Shown here: positions 1 through 6,448 of the stretch, piece by piece | How the letters are laid out: every line of letters begins with the position of its first letter | How positions within the stretch are numbered: the stretch's first letter is position 1 | Assembly: GCA_900549005.1 (NCBI GenBank) | Contig: URMT01000020.1 | Location: 1 to 22,539 of the forward strand | Length of the DNA stretch: 22,539 nt | Origin: an uncultured Eubacteriales bacterium | GTDB taxonomy: Bacteria > Bacillota > Clostridia > Christensenellales > Borkfalkiaceae | Reading direction: 5' to 3' | Translations under genes and position numbers: made by a program | The notes under the pieces: generated by a model | What the model was told of the DNA's origin: nothing | Databases searched by the model: none | What the model saw: only the letters and a program-made list of their open reading frames with translations

Positions 1-20
1 CGGCGCACAAAAGTGCGCCG
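1..20. other. Short perfect inverted repeat at window edge
   Basis: The arms CGGCGCAC (1-8) and GTGCGCCG (13-20) pair perfectly around an AAAA loop. This could be the hairpin of a terminator belonging to a gene left of the window. No clean T-run follows on the plus strand, so its role is uncertain. Confidence 0.4.
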
Positions 21-48
21 CCACGCCGCCTTCTTCGCTCCGCTTTTG

Positions 49-132
49 CCCTATATATAATATGGTATATATAATATAACACTATATAGCGTAACCCGCG
101 GTCTTGCCGGCATTGAGTTTTAAGCAATGCCG
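49..132. other. AT-rich tract plus small hairpin; no gene seen
   Basis: Positions 50-88 are almost pure A/T with repeated TATATAATAT units, which could hold a promoter for something left of the window. A hairpin with arms CGGCATTG (108-115) and CAATGCCG (125-132) follows. It lies downstream of the XRE gene read on the minus strand but lacks a U-run, so I do not call it a terminator. Confidence 0.35.
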
Positions 133-174
133 CCGCGCCCGACACGATATTTTGCCGCCCTTCCTCCCTCCCTT

Positions 175-384
175 TCAGTATTCGCTCAGCCCGACGAGGT
201 AGTCTATGCTCACGCCGAAGAACCTGGCGAGCGAAACGAGGTTGCTCAAAGTAGGCTCACGCAGACCGTGTTCCCACATACTTATTATTCCCTTGCTGAC
301 GCCTATGCGCGTTGCCAGCTCTACCTGGCCTATTCCGCGCTCCTGCCTCAGCTCTTTAAGCCTTTCGTAAAATTTGTATTCCAT
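175..384 (-). CDS. XRE-family helix-turn-helix transcriptional regulator (69 aa)
   Basis: This is a small DNA-binding protein made of little more than one HTH_3 domain (about residues 6-60). Recognisable parts are the helix pair LATRIGVSKGIISMWEHG, the REPTLSNLVSLARFFGVS segment typical of Cro/C1-type regulators, and a C-terminal DYLVGLSEY tail. The start ATG at 384 has only a weak ribosome site. The gene is divergent from the membrane protein at 481-1005. The 96-bp gap between their starts holds two near-identical dyads, one of them inside the promoter of the membrane protein gene. This suggests the regulator represses that gene and perhaps itself. The regulatory link is inferred; the domain call is firm. 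Confidence 0.9.
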   Translation of the reverse strand: MEYKFYERLKELRQERGIGQVELATRIGVSKGIISMWEHGLREPTLSNLVSLARFFGVSIDYLVGLSEY

Positions 385-392
385 AATTCAGT

Positions 393-416
393 ATTTTCTC
401 ACGGAAGTAAGAAAAT
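393..416. promoter_or_regulatory. Operator-like dyad 1
   Basis: ATTTTCTCAC and GTAAGAAAAT are inverted around GGAA with 9 of 10 positions paired. The core TTCTCAC-N4-GTAAGAA recurs 28 bp away. It lies 9 bp upstream of the XRE start codon, a usual place for an autoregulatory site. Confidence 0.6.
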
Positions 417-418
417 GC

Positions 419-447
419 TTGACTTCTCACTATTGTAAGAATATAAT
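419..447 (+). promoter_or_regulatory. Sigma-A-type promoter of the PH-like gene
   Basis: The -35 box TTGACT (419-424) and -10 box TATAAT (442-447) are separated by 17 bp. A transcript would begin near 454, before the ribosome site at 464-469. Confidence 0.8.
424..441. promoter_or_regulatory. Operator-like dyad 2 inside the promoter spacer
   Basis: TTCTCAC (424-430), TATT, GTAAGAA (435-441) repeats the core of the dyad at 396-413. It fills the space between the -35 and -10 boxes, so a bound repressor would block RNA polymerase. Confidence 0.6.
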
Positions 448-480
448 ATAATTAAGTTTATAAAGGAGGATATGTAAAAG

Positions 481-1005
481 ATGCAATTGCTTTTAGGCGA
501 AGGCGAACAGGTTTTAAAGAGCTGGGACTACGCCAAACAGAAAAAGCTGATAGGCTTTAAGCGTTCTTATTCGCTTACGCTTACCAACAAAAGACTTATT
601 CAGACAGAGACTTTAAAGCGCGGTGTAAAGCGCAAGGACTTCCTTGTGGAAAATATACGCGGCGTTGAAGTTTCTAACGACAGTGTGCTCAATATTCTGC
701 TTATAATTCTGGGCATAATCTTTTTGGGCGGCGGTATAGGAATGATGGTTAGTCTGCCCGTAGTGGGCATTGCGATAGGCATCGTTCTTATTATAGCAGC
801 CATACTGCTGTTCATTTTCTCGCTCAGCAAAAGCTCGATTTCGGTTGCGGTCTATACCGAAACGGTTCCTACGGCAATTGCCGGCGCGGTTGCTACGGGC
901 TTCAAGGGCAGGGGCAAGGCTGTTAAGCTGAAAGTAAACAGAGAGGCCAGCGAAGACATTGCCTCGACGCTTGCAAAGCATATCCTTATAGACCTGCACA
1001 AATAA
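481..1005 (+). CDS. PH-like membrane protein with two transmembrane segments (174 aa)
   Basis: The first 65 residues (LLGEGEQVLKSWDYAKQKK, then the strand SLTLTNKRLIQTE) resemble the bacterial PH-like fold found in YdbT/bPH_2-type proteins, in which a short beta domain is followed by the typical T-N-x-R-L/I strand. Two hydrophobic helices follow (about residues 68-90 and 93-115), then a soluble tail that may complete a split PH-like domain. The start is supported by AGGAGG at 464-469. It has its own promoter and a strong terminator, so it is transcribed alone. The divergent XRE gene is the likely regulator. Function is unknown; the family assignment is moderately sure. Confidence 0.7.
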   Translation: MQLLLGEGEQVLKSWDYAKQKKLIGFKRSYSLTLTNKRLIQTETLKRGVKRKDFLVENIRGVEVSNDSVLNILLIILGIIFLGGGIGMMVSLPVVGIAIGIVLIIAAILLFIFSLSKSSISVAVYTETVPTAIAGAVATGFKGRGKAVKLKVNREASEDIASTLAKHILIDLHK

Positions 1006-1024
1006 TATTTTTACTTAAACGGTG

Positions 1025-1067
1025 ACCCCCGCGCAAGGCAACTGCCTTGCGCGGGGGTTCTTCTTTT
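1025..1067 (+). terminator. Intrinsic terminator of the PH-like gene
   Basis: A perfect 16-bp GC-rich stem (1025-1040 with 1043-1058) is followed by the T-rich run TCTTCTTTT. It begins 20 bp after the stop codon. Confidence 0.85.
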
Positions 1068-1106
1068 CCCGCCGCAAATGCTTTACTGCGGCGATGCGGC
1101 GTTATT

Positions 1107-1982
1107 TTAAATCATCCGCTGCGACTGGATGTAGTACTTCCAGCGCGCGGCCGAAATTTCTTCTATCTTGGCATAGTCTGAGGCCGTGTGGAGAATGAGG
1201 TTTTCGCCGAGGTAGAGCGCGACGTGGCCTATGCGCTCCACGCCCGTCTTGTTGTAGCGCGTGGAGTTGGTGAAGAACATCAAATCGCCGCGCTTCAAGT
1301 TTGCGCGCGAAACCGTTTTGCCCTGCACCACCTGGGTGCGCGTGGTTACGTCGAGAAGGTGCCCGTCCGCGCCCATATAGAACATATACTGCATCAGCGA
1401 GGAGCAGTCGAACGCCGAAGTCGTGAAGTTTTTGAGTTTGTTGCCGCGGCCGTCGTGATAGCGCACGGCGCCGTATACGTACTTCGTACCGAGCAATTTG
1501 AGGCCCTCTTCTATCACCCTCTCCACAGTCTCGTCGTCGGAGGCCTCCATCTCGACTATTTTTGTGTACTTTTTGGATATGTACGCAGTGGAGTTTTTGT
1601 AATAGATTTTGTACCAGCCGTCGGTTTCGCCGAGGTAGGCATAGCGGGTGTTCTTTTCGGCAACGCCGAGGGCGGTGTAACCCGTGCCCGCACCCCTGCG
1701 GATATTGACCCCGTCGGAGGTAAGTTCGACGTATTTTTTGAATACCTGCAACTCGGCTTCCGGCTCGTCGCCGCCGCTTTCATTGCCGTTATCATTGCCG
1801 TCGCCGCCATTGCCGTTACCGTCTGAATCGCCGCCGTCTCCGTCGCCGCCTTCGGGAACGGTTTCTCCGCCCGAAACACCCTCGTCTGCGGGCGGAGAAA
1901 GCCCTTCCTCGCCCGATGCCGCACAGCCTGCCATTGTGAGCGCGGCTATCGCCGCGATGAGTATAAACAACTTAGTTTTCAT
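1107..1982 (-). CDS. Secreted SH3 - NlpC/P60 lipoprotein, probable cell-wall peptidase (291 aa)
   Basis: A lipoprotein signal ends in the lipobox MAGC (C20). Residues 42-78 are a linker made almost only of G, D, N, S and E. Residues about 83-140 form a bacterial SH3 domain (VELTSDGVNIRRGAGTGY, then GWYKIYY). Residues about 150-291 are NlpC/P60, with catalytic Cys193 in FDCSSLMQYMF, His253 in RIGHVALYLG and His265 in LILHTAS. Family members cleave peptidoglycan stem peptides, often between D-Glu and meso-DAP. The linker would let the enzyme reach from the membrane into the wall. ATG at 1982 is preceded by GGGAGG (plus-strand 1989-1994). It is a single gene with its own promoter. All three catalytic positions look intact. 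Confidence 0.9.
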   Translation of the reverse strand: MKTKLFILIAAIAALTMAGCAASGEEGLSPPADEGVSGGETVPEGGDGDGGDSDGNGNGGDGNDNGNESGGDEPEAELQVFKKYVELTSDGVNIRRGAGTGYTALGVAEKNTRYAYLGETDGWYKIYYKNSTAYISKKYTKIVEMEASDDETVERVIEEGLKLLGTKYVYGAVRYHDGRGNKLKNFTTSAFDCSSLMQYMFYMGADGHLLDVTTRTQVVQGKTVSRANLKRGDLMFFTNSTRYNKTGVERIGHVALYLGENLILHTASDYAKIEEISAARWKYYIQSQRMI

Positions 1983-2014
1983 TAGTTGCCTCCCAAAAAT
2001 TTAATTACGATAAA

Positions 2015-2043
2015 ATTATACACGGGGAGGAATATGCGGTCAA
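2015..2043 (-). promoter_or_regulatory. Promoter of the NlpC/P60 lipoprotein gene
   Basis: Read on the minus strand, -35 TTGACC (2043-2038) and -10 TATAAT (2020-2015) are separated by 17 bp and lie about 35 bp upstream of the start codon. Confidence 0.75.
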
Positions 2044-2125
2044 CGCAAAGAATTTTCCAGCAATGTAACAGAGTGGAAAAACGGCGATAATTAAGGCATA
2101 GTATGGGGTCAATTACAAAAACTGC

Positions 2126-2170
2126 CATTAAAAGAGCCCCGCCGCCGCACCTTTTGGGTGCGGCGGCGGG
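2126..2170 (-). terminator. Probable terminator downstream of the sirtuin gene
   Basis: The 14-bp perfect stem CCCGCCGCCGCACC (2138-2151) pairs with 2157-2170 around a five-base loop. On the minus strand it is followed by GCTCTTTTAAT. It lies about 250 bp past the sirtuin stop codon, with a repeat copy between. Confidence 0.6.
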
Positions 2171-2188
2171 CAAAAGCATTATACAAAA

Positions 2189-2334
2189 GATTTCTCCGCG
2201 CGCTCACTTCGTTCGCTTGGTTTGCGGCTTCCCCAATGGAACCCTCAGCAAAGTAGCGTCGCTACGCTCATTTGCCGTTTCCGCACAAAGTGTAGAGCCT
2301 CGGCAGGGCAGCGCTTCGCTCGCGCACGCGAAAT
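2189..2334. repeat. Diverged copy of the GAGATTTCTC/GAAATGACA intergenic repeat
   Basis: It starts with GATTTCTCC and continues through GTTTGCGGCTTCCC and CAGCAAAGTAGC. This is the same order of blocks seen in reverse complement at 12106-12208. The right half TCGGCAGGGCAGCGC (2300-2314) is shared exactly with 6190-6204. The far end CGCGAAAT is a decayed GAAATGACA end. It fills most of the gap between the NlpC/P60 and sirtuin genes and has no credible reading frame. Confidence 0.7.
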
Positions 2335-2422
2335 AAAAGGTTGCAGTTTTATTATCCGACAATTTAACAGAGCCGCAACACCCTGTAAAAAGTGCGTTGG
2401 TTGGGCCATATGTGCGGGGCAA

Positions 2423-3145
2423 TTACACTTTACTTAAAAATTCGGCTATGGGCGAATCGATATACAGAGCGCCCTCTACGCCGCGCGCCGTGGCGCCCTT
2501 GTTTATTACCACAAGGTTTTTGCCGCCGAAAAAGTCAATCAGCCCCGCGGCGGGATAGACGTTGAGCGAAGTGCCGCCGATAATCAGCGTGTCGGCGCGG
2601 CGTATGTAGTCGACGGAGCGTTCCAACACCTCATTATCGAGCGATTCTTCGTAAAGCACCACCTCGGGCTTGATTACGCCGCCGCAGCCGCACCTGGGCA
2701 CGCCGGCACAGGACAGCACGCTTTCGGCAGGATATTTTTTGCCGCAGCGCACGCAGGCGTTGCGCCACACGCTGCCGTGCAGCTCCAACACCGTTTTGCT
2801 GCCCGCCGTCTGATGCAGGCCGTCGATGTTCTGCGTTATGACGGCGGCGAGCTTGCCCTTCCTCTCCCACTCGGCAAGTTTAAGGTGCGCGGCGTTGGGT
2901 TTTGCAGAGGGGTATACCATTTTGTCGCGGTAGAAGTCGAAAAACTCCTCTGTGTGCGTCCTGAAAAAGGTTGCCGAAAGAATGTATTCGGGCGGGTACG
3001 CATACTTCTGCCTGTAAATGCCGTCCTGCGAGCGGAAGTCGGGTATGCCGCTTTCGGTGCTGACGCCCGCGCCGCCGAAGAATACGGCGCGCGTTGAAGA
3101 GTTTATGATATCCCTGAATTTTTCGAGTTGCTGTTGCGTATACAT
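2423..3145 (-). CDS. NAD-dependent protein deacylase, sirtuin (SIR2/CobB) family (240 aa)
   Basis: Sirtuins remove acyl groups from lysines, consuming NAD and giving O-acyl-ADP-ribose and nicotinamide. The NAD-binding motif GGAGVSTESGIPDFRS spans residues 24-39, followed by TQNIDGLH (104-111) and the catalytic His123 in ELHGS. The structural zinc site is C131-x2-C134 with C152-x-C154. GTSLNVYPAAGL (191-202) completes the Rossmann fold. Length and motifs are those of a complete bacterial enzyme. The start ATG at 3145 is preceded by a purine-rich site that includes a run of eight G (plus-strand C8 at 3149-3156). It is a single gene. The acyl preference cannot be read from the sequence. Confidence 0.93.
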   Translation of the reverse strand: MYTQQQLEKFRDIINSSTRAVFFGGAGVSTESGIPDFRSQDGIYRQKYAYPPEYILSATFFRTHTEEFFDFYRDKMVYPSAKPNAAHLKLAEWERKGKLAAVITQNIDGLHQTAGSKTVLELHGSVWRNACVRCGKKYPAESVLSCAGVPRCGCGGVIKPEVVLYEESLDNEVLERSVDYIRRADTLIIGGTSLNVYPAAGLIDFFGGKNLVVINKGATARGVEGALYIDSPIAEFLSKV

Positions 3146-3242
3146 AGTCCCCCCCCTTCGCGTATATAATTTCCCAAAACTTTAAGTACGCATCACGCGT
3201 GCGGCGTATCGCTTTCAGGGCGATAAAATGCGCCCGAAGTTC

Positions 3243-3271
3243 AAAAAAAAGCGGCGGTAAGTTACCGCCGC
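3243..3271 (-). terminator. Intrinsic terminator of the DUF1858 gene
   Basis: GCGGCGGTAA (3251-3260) pairs with TTACCGCCGC (3262-3271). On the minus strand the stem is followed directly by eight T (A8 at 3243-3250). It is a textbook terminator about 65 bp after the stop codon. Confidence 0.85.
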
Positions 3272-3336
3272 CACCGCTTTTTTGCAAGCTGCAATCAAAG
3301 TTGTTGCCGAAGCAAACCGCGCGAAAGGCCGCTTGC

Positions 3337-3537
3337 TTACTCCTCTATGCCCTCGTTGAGCTTTTCGAGGAGCTTGTCCAAATCGTTGCCGTGAACGAAA
3401 ACGGCCTCTTCAATGGTTTCGCCGTGAGCCATTGCGCAACCTATGCAGTGCATACCCGCGGCAAGAAGTATTTCCGCGCTGTTGGGATTGAGTTTGAGGC
3501 AGTCCACTATAAGCGTATCCTTGGTTATCTTTGCCAT
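3337..3537 (-). CDS. DUF1858 domain protein, putative redox-active dithiol (66 aa)
   Basis: This small cytoplasmic protein matches the DUF1858 / hybrid-cluster-protein-associated redox disulfide family. It has KITKDTLIVDCLKLNP at the N-terminus, a central helix, and the CxxC pair C31-I-G-C34 in GMHCIGC. Family members are common in anaerobes and are thought to take part in thiol-disulfide or metal chemistry, but no reaction is established. The start is supported by CGGAG upstream of ATG 3537. It is a single gene with its own extended -10 promoter and terminator. The family call is firm and the role unknown. Confidence 0.88.
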   Translation of the reverse strand: MAKITKDTLIVDCLKLNPNSAEILLAAGMHCIGCAMAHGETIEEAVFVHGNDLDKLLEKLNEGIEE

Positions 3538-3575
3538 AATATGGTACTCCGTTTAATTTTATTTTTAGTATGGTT

Positions 3576-3604
3576 AGTATACCACACCGCCACTCATTTT
3601 ACAA
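3576..3604 (-). promoter_or_regulatory. Promoter of the DUF1858 gene (extended -10)
   Basis: On the minus strand, -35 TTGTAA (3604-3599), 17 bp, and -10 TATACT (3581-3576) preceded by TGG. The block TGTGGTATACTAA is identical in the promoter of the YwaF-like gene at about 10248-10260. Confidence 0.65.
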
Positions 3605-3654
3605 ATATTTTGGGCTATATTTTTTTGTAAAATTTAGCACTCGGCTATGCCCGG

Positions 3655-4611
3655 TTAAATTTCGTAGCCAGGTATGCGGCGGTAGACGTAAGATTCAAGC
3701 TCGCCGCCCAGAAGTTCAACGTTTGCCGCGGGGTCAGAGAGGTCGGCCGCCGCCACGGGGACATAGTCGAAATTTTCGTCCCTTTGGCAGAGGAACCAGT
3801 CGGACGTCTTTTCAAACGCGACTTCTTTAAGCGAGGCGCACCCCCAAAACGCCGTGGAAGACACAAAATCTGCCGCTGCGGGAATGGTGACGCGTTCAAG
3901 CGCGTCGCAGTCGTTAAATGCATCGTGCCAGATTTCCTGGACGTCGTTGAGGTTGACACTTACCAGCGAGTGGTCTGCGCGGAAGGCGCGGTCGTAGACG
4001 CGAATAGTGTCGTCGCCGAGGGAGACGTGGACTAGGTCGGGACAACAGGCAAAGGCGGCCCTACCCACCGATTGTGCCTCGACTATGGCGCTTTGAATGG
4101 AACTTTCGTAAAACGCCATACCTCCTACACTGCCGACATTTGAGGGAATACACACGCTCTTTAAGGGCGTGCCGCGGAAGGCCTCCTGGCCGATATTCCA
4201 CAATCCCGCGGAGAAATTGACATATTCGAGCGCCGTGCCCGAGAATGCGTAGGAATAAATTTCTTCCACCGTAGTGGGAAGCACCAGGGAAGTTATATGT
4301 CGGTTGTCACCCAAAATGCCGCTTTCTATGTACTCAATGCCCTCGCCAAGGATAAGGACGGTGCCGTTGCCTACAAAAGTTATGTCCTCCACCTGACTGA
4401 CGGGGAGACCTTCGTGCGAGCCTGGGATATGATAGACGCCATCCTCAGCCTCCACCGTACCCGAGGCAACGTAGAACCGCCTTCCGCCCAAAGCCGTAGC
4501 CTCAGTGAATGTAAGCCCGCCTTCCTCTTGCCCGCCGCCGCAGGCTGAGAGGGGAACGGTGAGCGCCGCCGCGCATGAGAGGGCGGCGAGTAAAAACTTT
4601 TTTATACCCAT
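3655..4611 (-). CDS. BspA-like leucine-rich-repeat (LRR_5) surface lipoprotein (318 aa)
   Basis: The signal peptide ends in the lipobox LSAC (C24), followed by the flexible GGGQEEGG, so the protein is anchored outside the membrane. From about residue 85 there are repeated units of the LRR_5/BspA type, with phrases such as VEEIYSYAFSGTALEYVNF, IGQEAFRGTPLKSVCIPSNV and IWHDAFNDCDALERVTIP, spaced about 22-24 residues apart. Such proteins usually mediate adhesion or binding; the partner here is unknown. I place the start at ATG 4611, not the GTG at 4623, because the ribosome site AGGGAG overlaps the GTG and is well spaced for the ATG. It is a single gene with no sortase signal. Confidence 0.85.
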   Translation of the reverse strand: MGIKKFLLAALSCAAALTVPLSACGGGQEEGGLTFTEATALGGRRFYVASGTVEAEDGVYHIPGSHEGLPVSQVEDITFVGNGTVLILGEGIEYIESGILGDNRHITSLVLPTTVEEIYSYAFSGTALEYVNFSAGLWNIGQEAFRGTPLKSVCIPSNVGSVGGMAFYESSIQSAIVEAQSVGRAAFACCPDLVHVSLGDDTIRVYDRAFRADHSLVSVNLNDVQEIWHDAFNDCDALERVTIPAAADFVSSTAFWGCASLKEVAFEKTSDWFLCQRDENFDYVPVAAADLSDPAANVELLGGELESYVYRRIPGYEI

Positions 4612-4651
4612 ATATAAAAGCACTCCCTGAAAACAATTTTATTCAGATAAT

Positions 4652-4680
4652 ATTATACTCCGCCCTCCGCGCAAACGCAA
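4652..4680 (-). promoter_or_regulatory. Likely promoter of the LRR lipoprotein gene
   Basis: A perfect -10 TATAAT (4657-4652 on the minus strand) lies 17 bp downstream of a weak -35 TTGCGT (4680-4675), about 40 bp before the start codon. Confidence 0.55.
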
Positions 4681-4715
4681 TACACGCCGTTGTAATAAAA
4701 ATGTAATTTAATTGT

Positions 4716-4750
4716 AAAAAGCCGCAGGCGCGCACAAATTTGTGCGCGCC
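4716..4750 (-). terminator. Terminator of asnA built on a 24-bp perfect palindrome
   Basis: Positions 4727-4750 are perfectly self-complementary (GGCGCGCACAAA and its inverse). On the minus strand this is followed by TGCGGC and then TTTTT (4720-4716). It lies about 105 bp past the asnA stop. Confidence 0.7.
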
Positions 4751-4856
4751 CGCGCTAAATAATAAATACAAATATAACTATTCAAAATTGCGTGTTCCAT
4801 CGCAACATTTATACAATATAACTTTGCAAAAGTTCGGTATTGTTTTACAAAACGGC

Positions 4857-5840
4857 TTACATAAGCTGTATATTGTTTTCTTTGCAATAGGCATAAGTTT
4901 TTTCGTCCCAGACAGAGACCTGAACCTCGCCTATGTGCATCTTTTCGAGAAGGAACATCGAAAGGCGCGACTGCCCTATGCCGCCGCCCATAGTGAGAGG
5001 AAGTTCGCCGCCGAGCAGCGCTTTGTGGAAGTCGAGCTGCAACCTGTCCATACAGTTTTCGGCTTTTAGCTGAGATAAAAGGCTCTCCTTATCCACCCTT
5101 ATACCCATAGACGATACCTCGAACGCCGTTGCAAGGGGCGGGTAGTAGAGAATGATGTCGCCGTTCAACGACCAGTCGTCGTAGTCGGGCGCACGGCCGT
5201 CGTGCTTTTTGCCCGACTTCAACGGCGCGCCTATGCCCATTACGAACGCCGCGCCGCAGCTTTTTACGAACTCCGTTTCGCGCTGTTTGGGCGTGAGGGA
5301 AGGATATCTGTCTTCAAGCTCCTGCGAGGTAACGAAGGTTATATCTTTTGGCAAAAAGTCTGAAAGGACGGGGAACTGTTCGCGCACCTTTGCACAGGTG
5401 TTCTTTATGGCGCGGTAAATTTTGCGCACGGCGCTTTGCAAAAAGGCCACGTTTCTGTCCTCTTTGCCTATCACCACCTCCCAGTCCCACTGGTCGACGT
5501 AGATGGAATGAAGGTTGTCCATATCCTCGTCGCGGCGGATAGCGTTCATATCGGTATACAGTCCGCTGCCGCGCTCAAAGCCGTATTTTGCAAGCGCGTA
5601 GCGCTTCCACTTTGCAAGGCTGTGAACGACCTCCACCACCTTGCCCGTGGCCTTAACGTCGAACGAAACGGGGCGTTCAACGCCGTTTAAGTTGTCGTTT
5701 AAGCCGCTCTCCTTCGTTACGAACAGCGGTGCGCTTATGCGCGAAAGATTGAGCGCGGAAGAGAGCTCGGCTTCGAATACCGTCTTTAAAAATTTTACCA
5801 TACGCTCTGTCTGCATTATATCGAGTTTGGATTTATACAT
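4857..5840 (-). CDS. asnA: Aspartate-ammonia ligase AsnA (327 aa)
   Basis: AsnA makes asparagine from aspartate, ammonia and ATP through an aspartyl-AMP intermediate. It has the fold of a class II aminoacyl-tRNA synthetase core. Family hallmarks include MQTERMVKFLKTVFEAELS near the start, SFD and HSLAKWKRYALAKYGF, the YVDQWDWEVVI strand, and the C-terminal GGGIGQSRLSMFLLEKMHIGE. The length matches the 330-residue E. coli enzyme. The start is the ATG at 5840, supported by GGAG six bases upstream; a TTG nine codons earlier has no ribosome site. It has its own strong promoter and terminator. Its presence points to ammonia-dependent rather than glutamine-dependent asparagine synthesis. Confidence 0.96.
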   Translation of the reverse strand: MYKSKLDIMQTERMVKFLKTVFEAELSSALNLSRISAPLFVTKESGLNDNLNGVERPVSFDVKATGKVVEVVHSLAKWKRYALAKYGFERGSGLYTDMNAIRRDEDMDNLHSIYVDQWDWEVVIGKEDRNVAFLQSAVRKIYRAIKNTCAKVREQFPVLSDFLPKDITFVTSQELEDRYPSLTPKQRETEFVKSCGAAFVMGIGAPLKSGKKHDGRAPDYDDWSLNGDIILYYPPLATAFEVSSMGIRVDKESLLSQLKAENCMDRLQLDFHKALLGGELPLTMGGGIGQSRLSMFLLEKMHIGEVQVSVWDEKTYAYCKENNIQLM

Positions 5841-5872
5841 ATTAAGCTCCACTAATCTGAAATACAATTGTT

Positions 5873-5901
5873 ATTATACAATATTTTTTGAAACAATGCA
5901 A
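5873..5901 (-). promoter_or_regulatory. Promoter of asnA
   Basis: On the minus strand, -35 TTGCAT (5901-5896), 17 bp spacer and -10 TATAAT (5878-5873), about 33 bp upstream of the start codon. Confidence 0.75.
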
Positions 5902-5980
5902 CTGCGGGCGCGCGCATAAGGTATTCCGAAAAGTAAGTTTGCTTATTATTCTCCGTTTTGGCCGAAACGCAACTTTCCCC

Positions 5981-6138
5981 TTTCTTGTCATTGACGCGAT
6001 TGCGCTTACGGCGAACAATCGCTATTCCGTCGCTATCGCTCCTTACGACTAAGCGAACGCAGTGAGCGCACGGAGAAATCACTTCATCGTTGATTTTTTT
6101 GAGATTTCTCCACTCGCTTACGCTCGGTCGAAATGACA
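5981..6138. repeat. Intergenic repeat cluster, two elements facing each other
   Basis: Block 5981-6080 begins TTTCTTGTCATTGACGCGATT and ends GGAGAAATC. After a short spacer, 6101-6138 runs in the opposite sense from GAGATTTCTC to GAAATGACA. The two carry related inner sequence (GCGAACGCAGTGAGCG against CACTCGCTTACGCTC), so together they form a large imperfect hairpin. GTCATTGACGCGATT occurs again in reverse complement at about 11978-11992. Confidence 0.7.
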
Positions 6139-6153
6139 TTAAGGTAATAATTT

Positions 6154-6237
6154 GAGATTTATCTGCCGCTTGCCGCAAGCGGGAACCTTCGGCAGGGCAG
6201 CGCGCTATGCGCTCGCGCGACTACGCTCGAAATGACA
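6154..6237. repeat. Intergenic repeat element with the GGCAGGGCAGCGC module
   Basis: It runs from GAGATTTATC to GCTCGAAATGACA. The inside contains small hairpins (CCGCTTGCCGCAAGCGG and CGCGCTATGCGCTCGCGCG) and the TCGGCAGGGCAGCGC block shared with 2300-2314. It follows the preceding repeat pair directly. Confidence 0.7.
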
Positions 6238-6257
6238 TTGAGAGTAGCGGAAGCCCT

Positions 6258-6297
6258 TTCTTGTCGTTGACGCCATTGTGGTTACAGGCAACAGAAT
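6258..6297. repeat. Partial repeat, second copy of the TTTCTTGTC(A/G)TTGACGC block
   Basis: CTTTCTTGTCGTTGACGCCATTG matches 5980-6002 with few changes and then diverges. The stretch 5841-6448 holds only the asnA promoter, these repeats and the hairpins listed next; no gene is seen in it. Confidence 0.55.
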
Positions 6298-6298
6298 G

Positions 6299-6334
6299 GT
6301 CTGCGCCCGCGCATTTGATTGCGCGGGCGCAGAC
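6299..6334. other. Strong GC-rich hairpin without a U-run
   Basis: A perfect 15-bp stem GTCTGCGCCCGCGCA (6299-6313) pairs with 6320-6334 around TTTGAT. It lies downstream of trpB on the minus strand. There is no poly-T on either side, so it may be a transcript-end stabiliser or part of the repeat cluster. Confidence 0.55.
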
Positions 6335-6343
6335 GCTCATCGG

Positions 6344-6361
6344 AAAAACACAAGCGTTGTG
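6344..6361 (-). terminator. Weak candidate terminator of the TrpB gene
   Basis: On the minus strand CACAA-CGC-TTGTG is followed by TTTTT. The stem is only 5 bp, so termination here is possible but not strong. It is about 88 bp past the trpB stop codon. Confidence 0.35.
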
Positions 6362-6448
6362 ATTGTAGGCTTTTATTTTGCGGCGGACTGCCTTCCGCCT
6401 ATACTGCGACAACGTAATGCGACGCATATTCGTGGGCAGGCGGATGAA

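Noticed and set aside
127..438. 103-codon open frame on the plus strand
   Set aside because: It is antisense to the XRE regulator and runs into the operator region. It is low-complexity with no ribosome site.
1188..1826. 212-codon open frame on the plus strand
   Set aside because: It is antisense to the NlpC/P60 lipoprotein gene, which has a signal peptide, domains and catalytic residues.
5841..5867. Nine-codon N-terminal extension of AsnA from a TTG
   Set aside because: No ribosome site precedes the TTG, while GGAG is well placed for the ATG at 5840. The shorter protein fits the family length.
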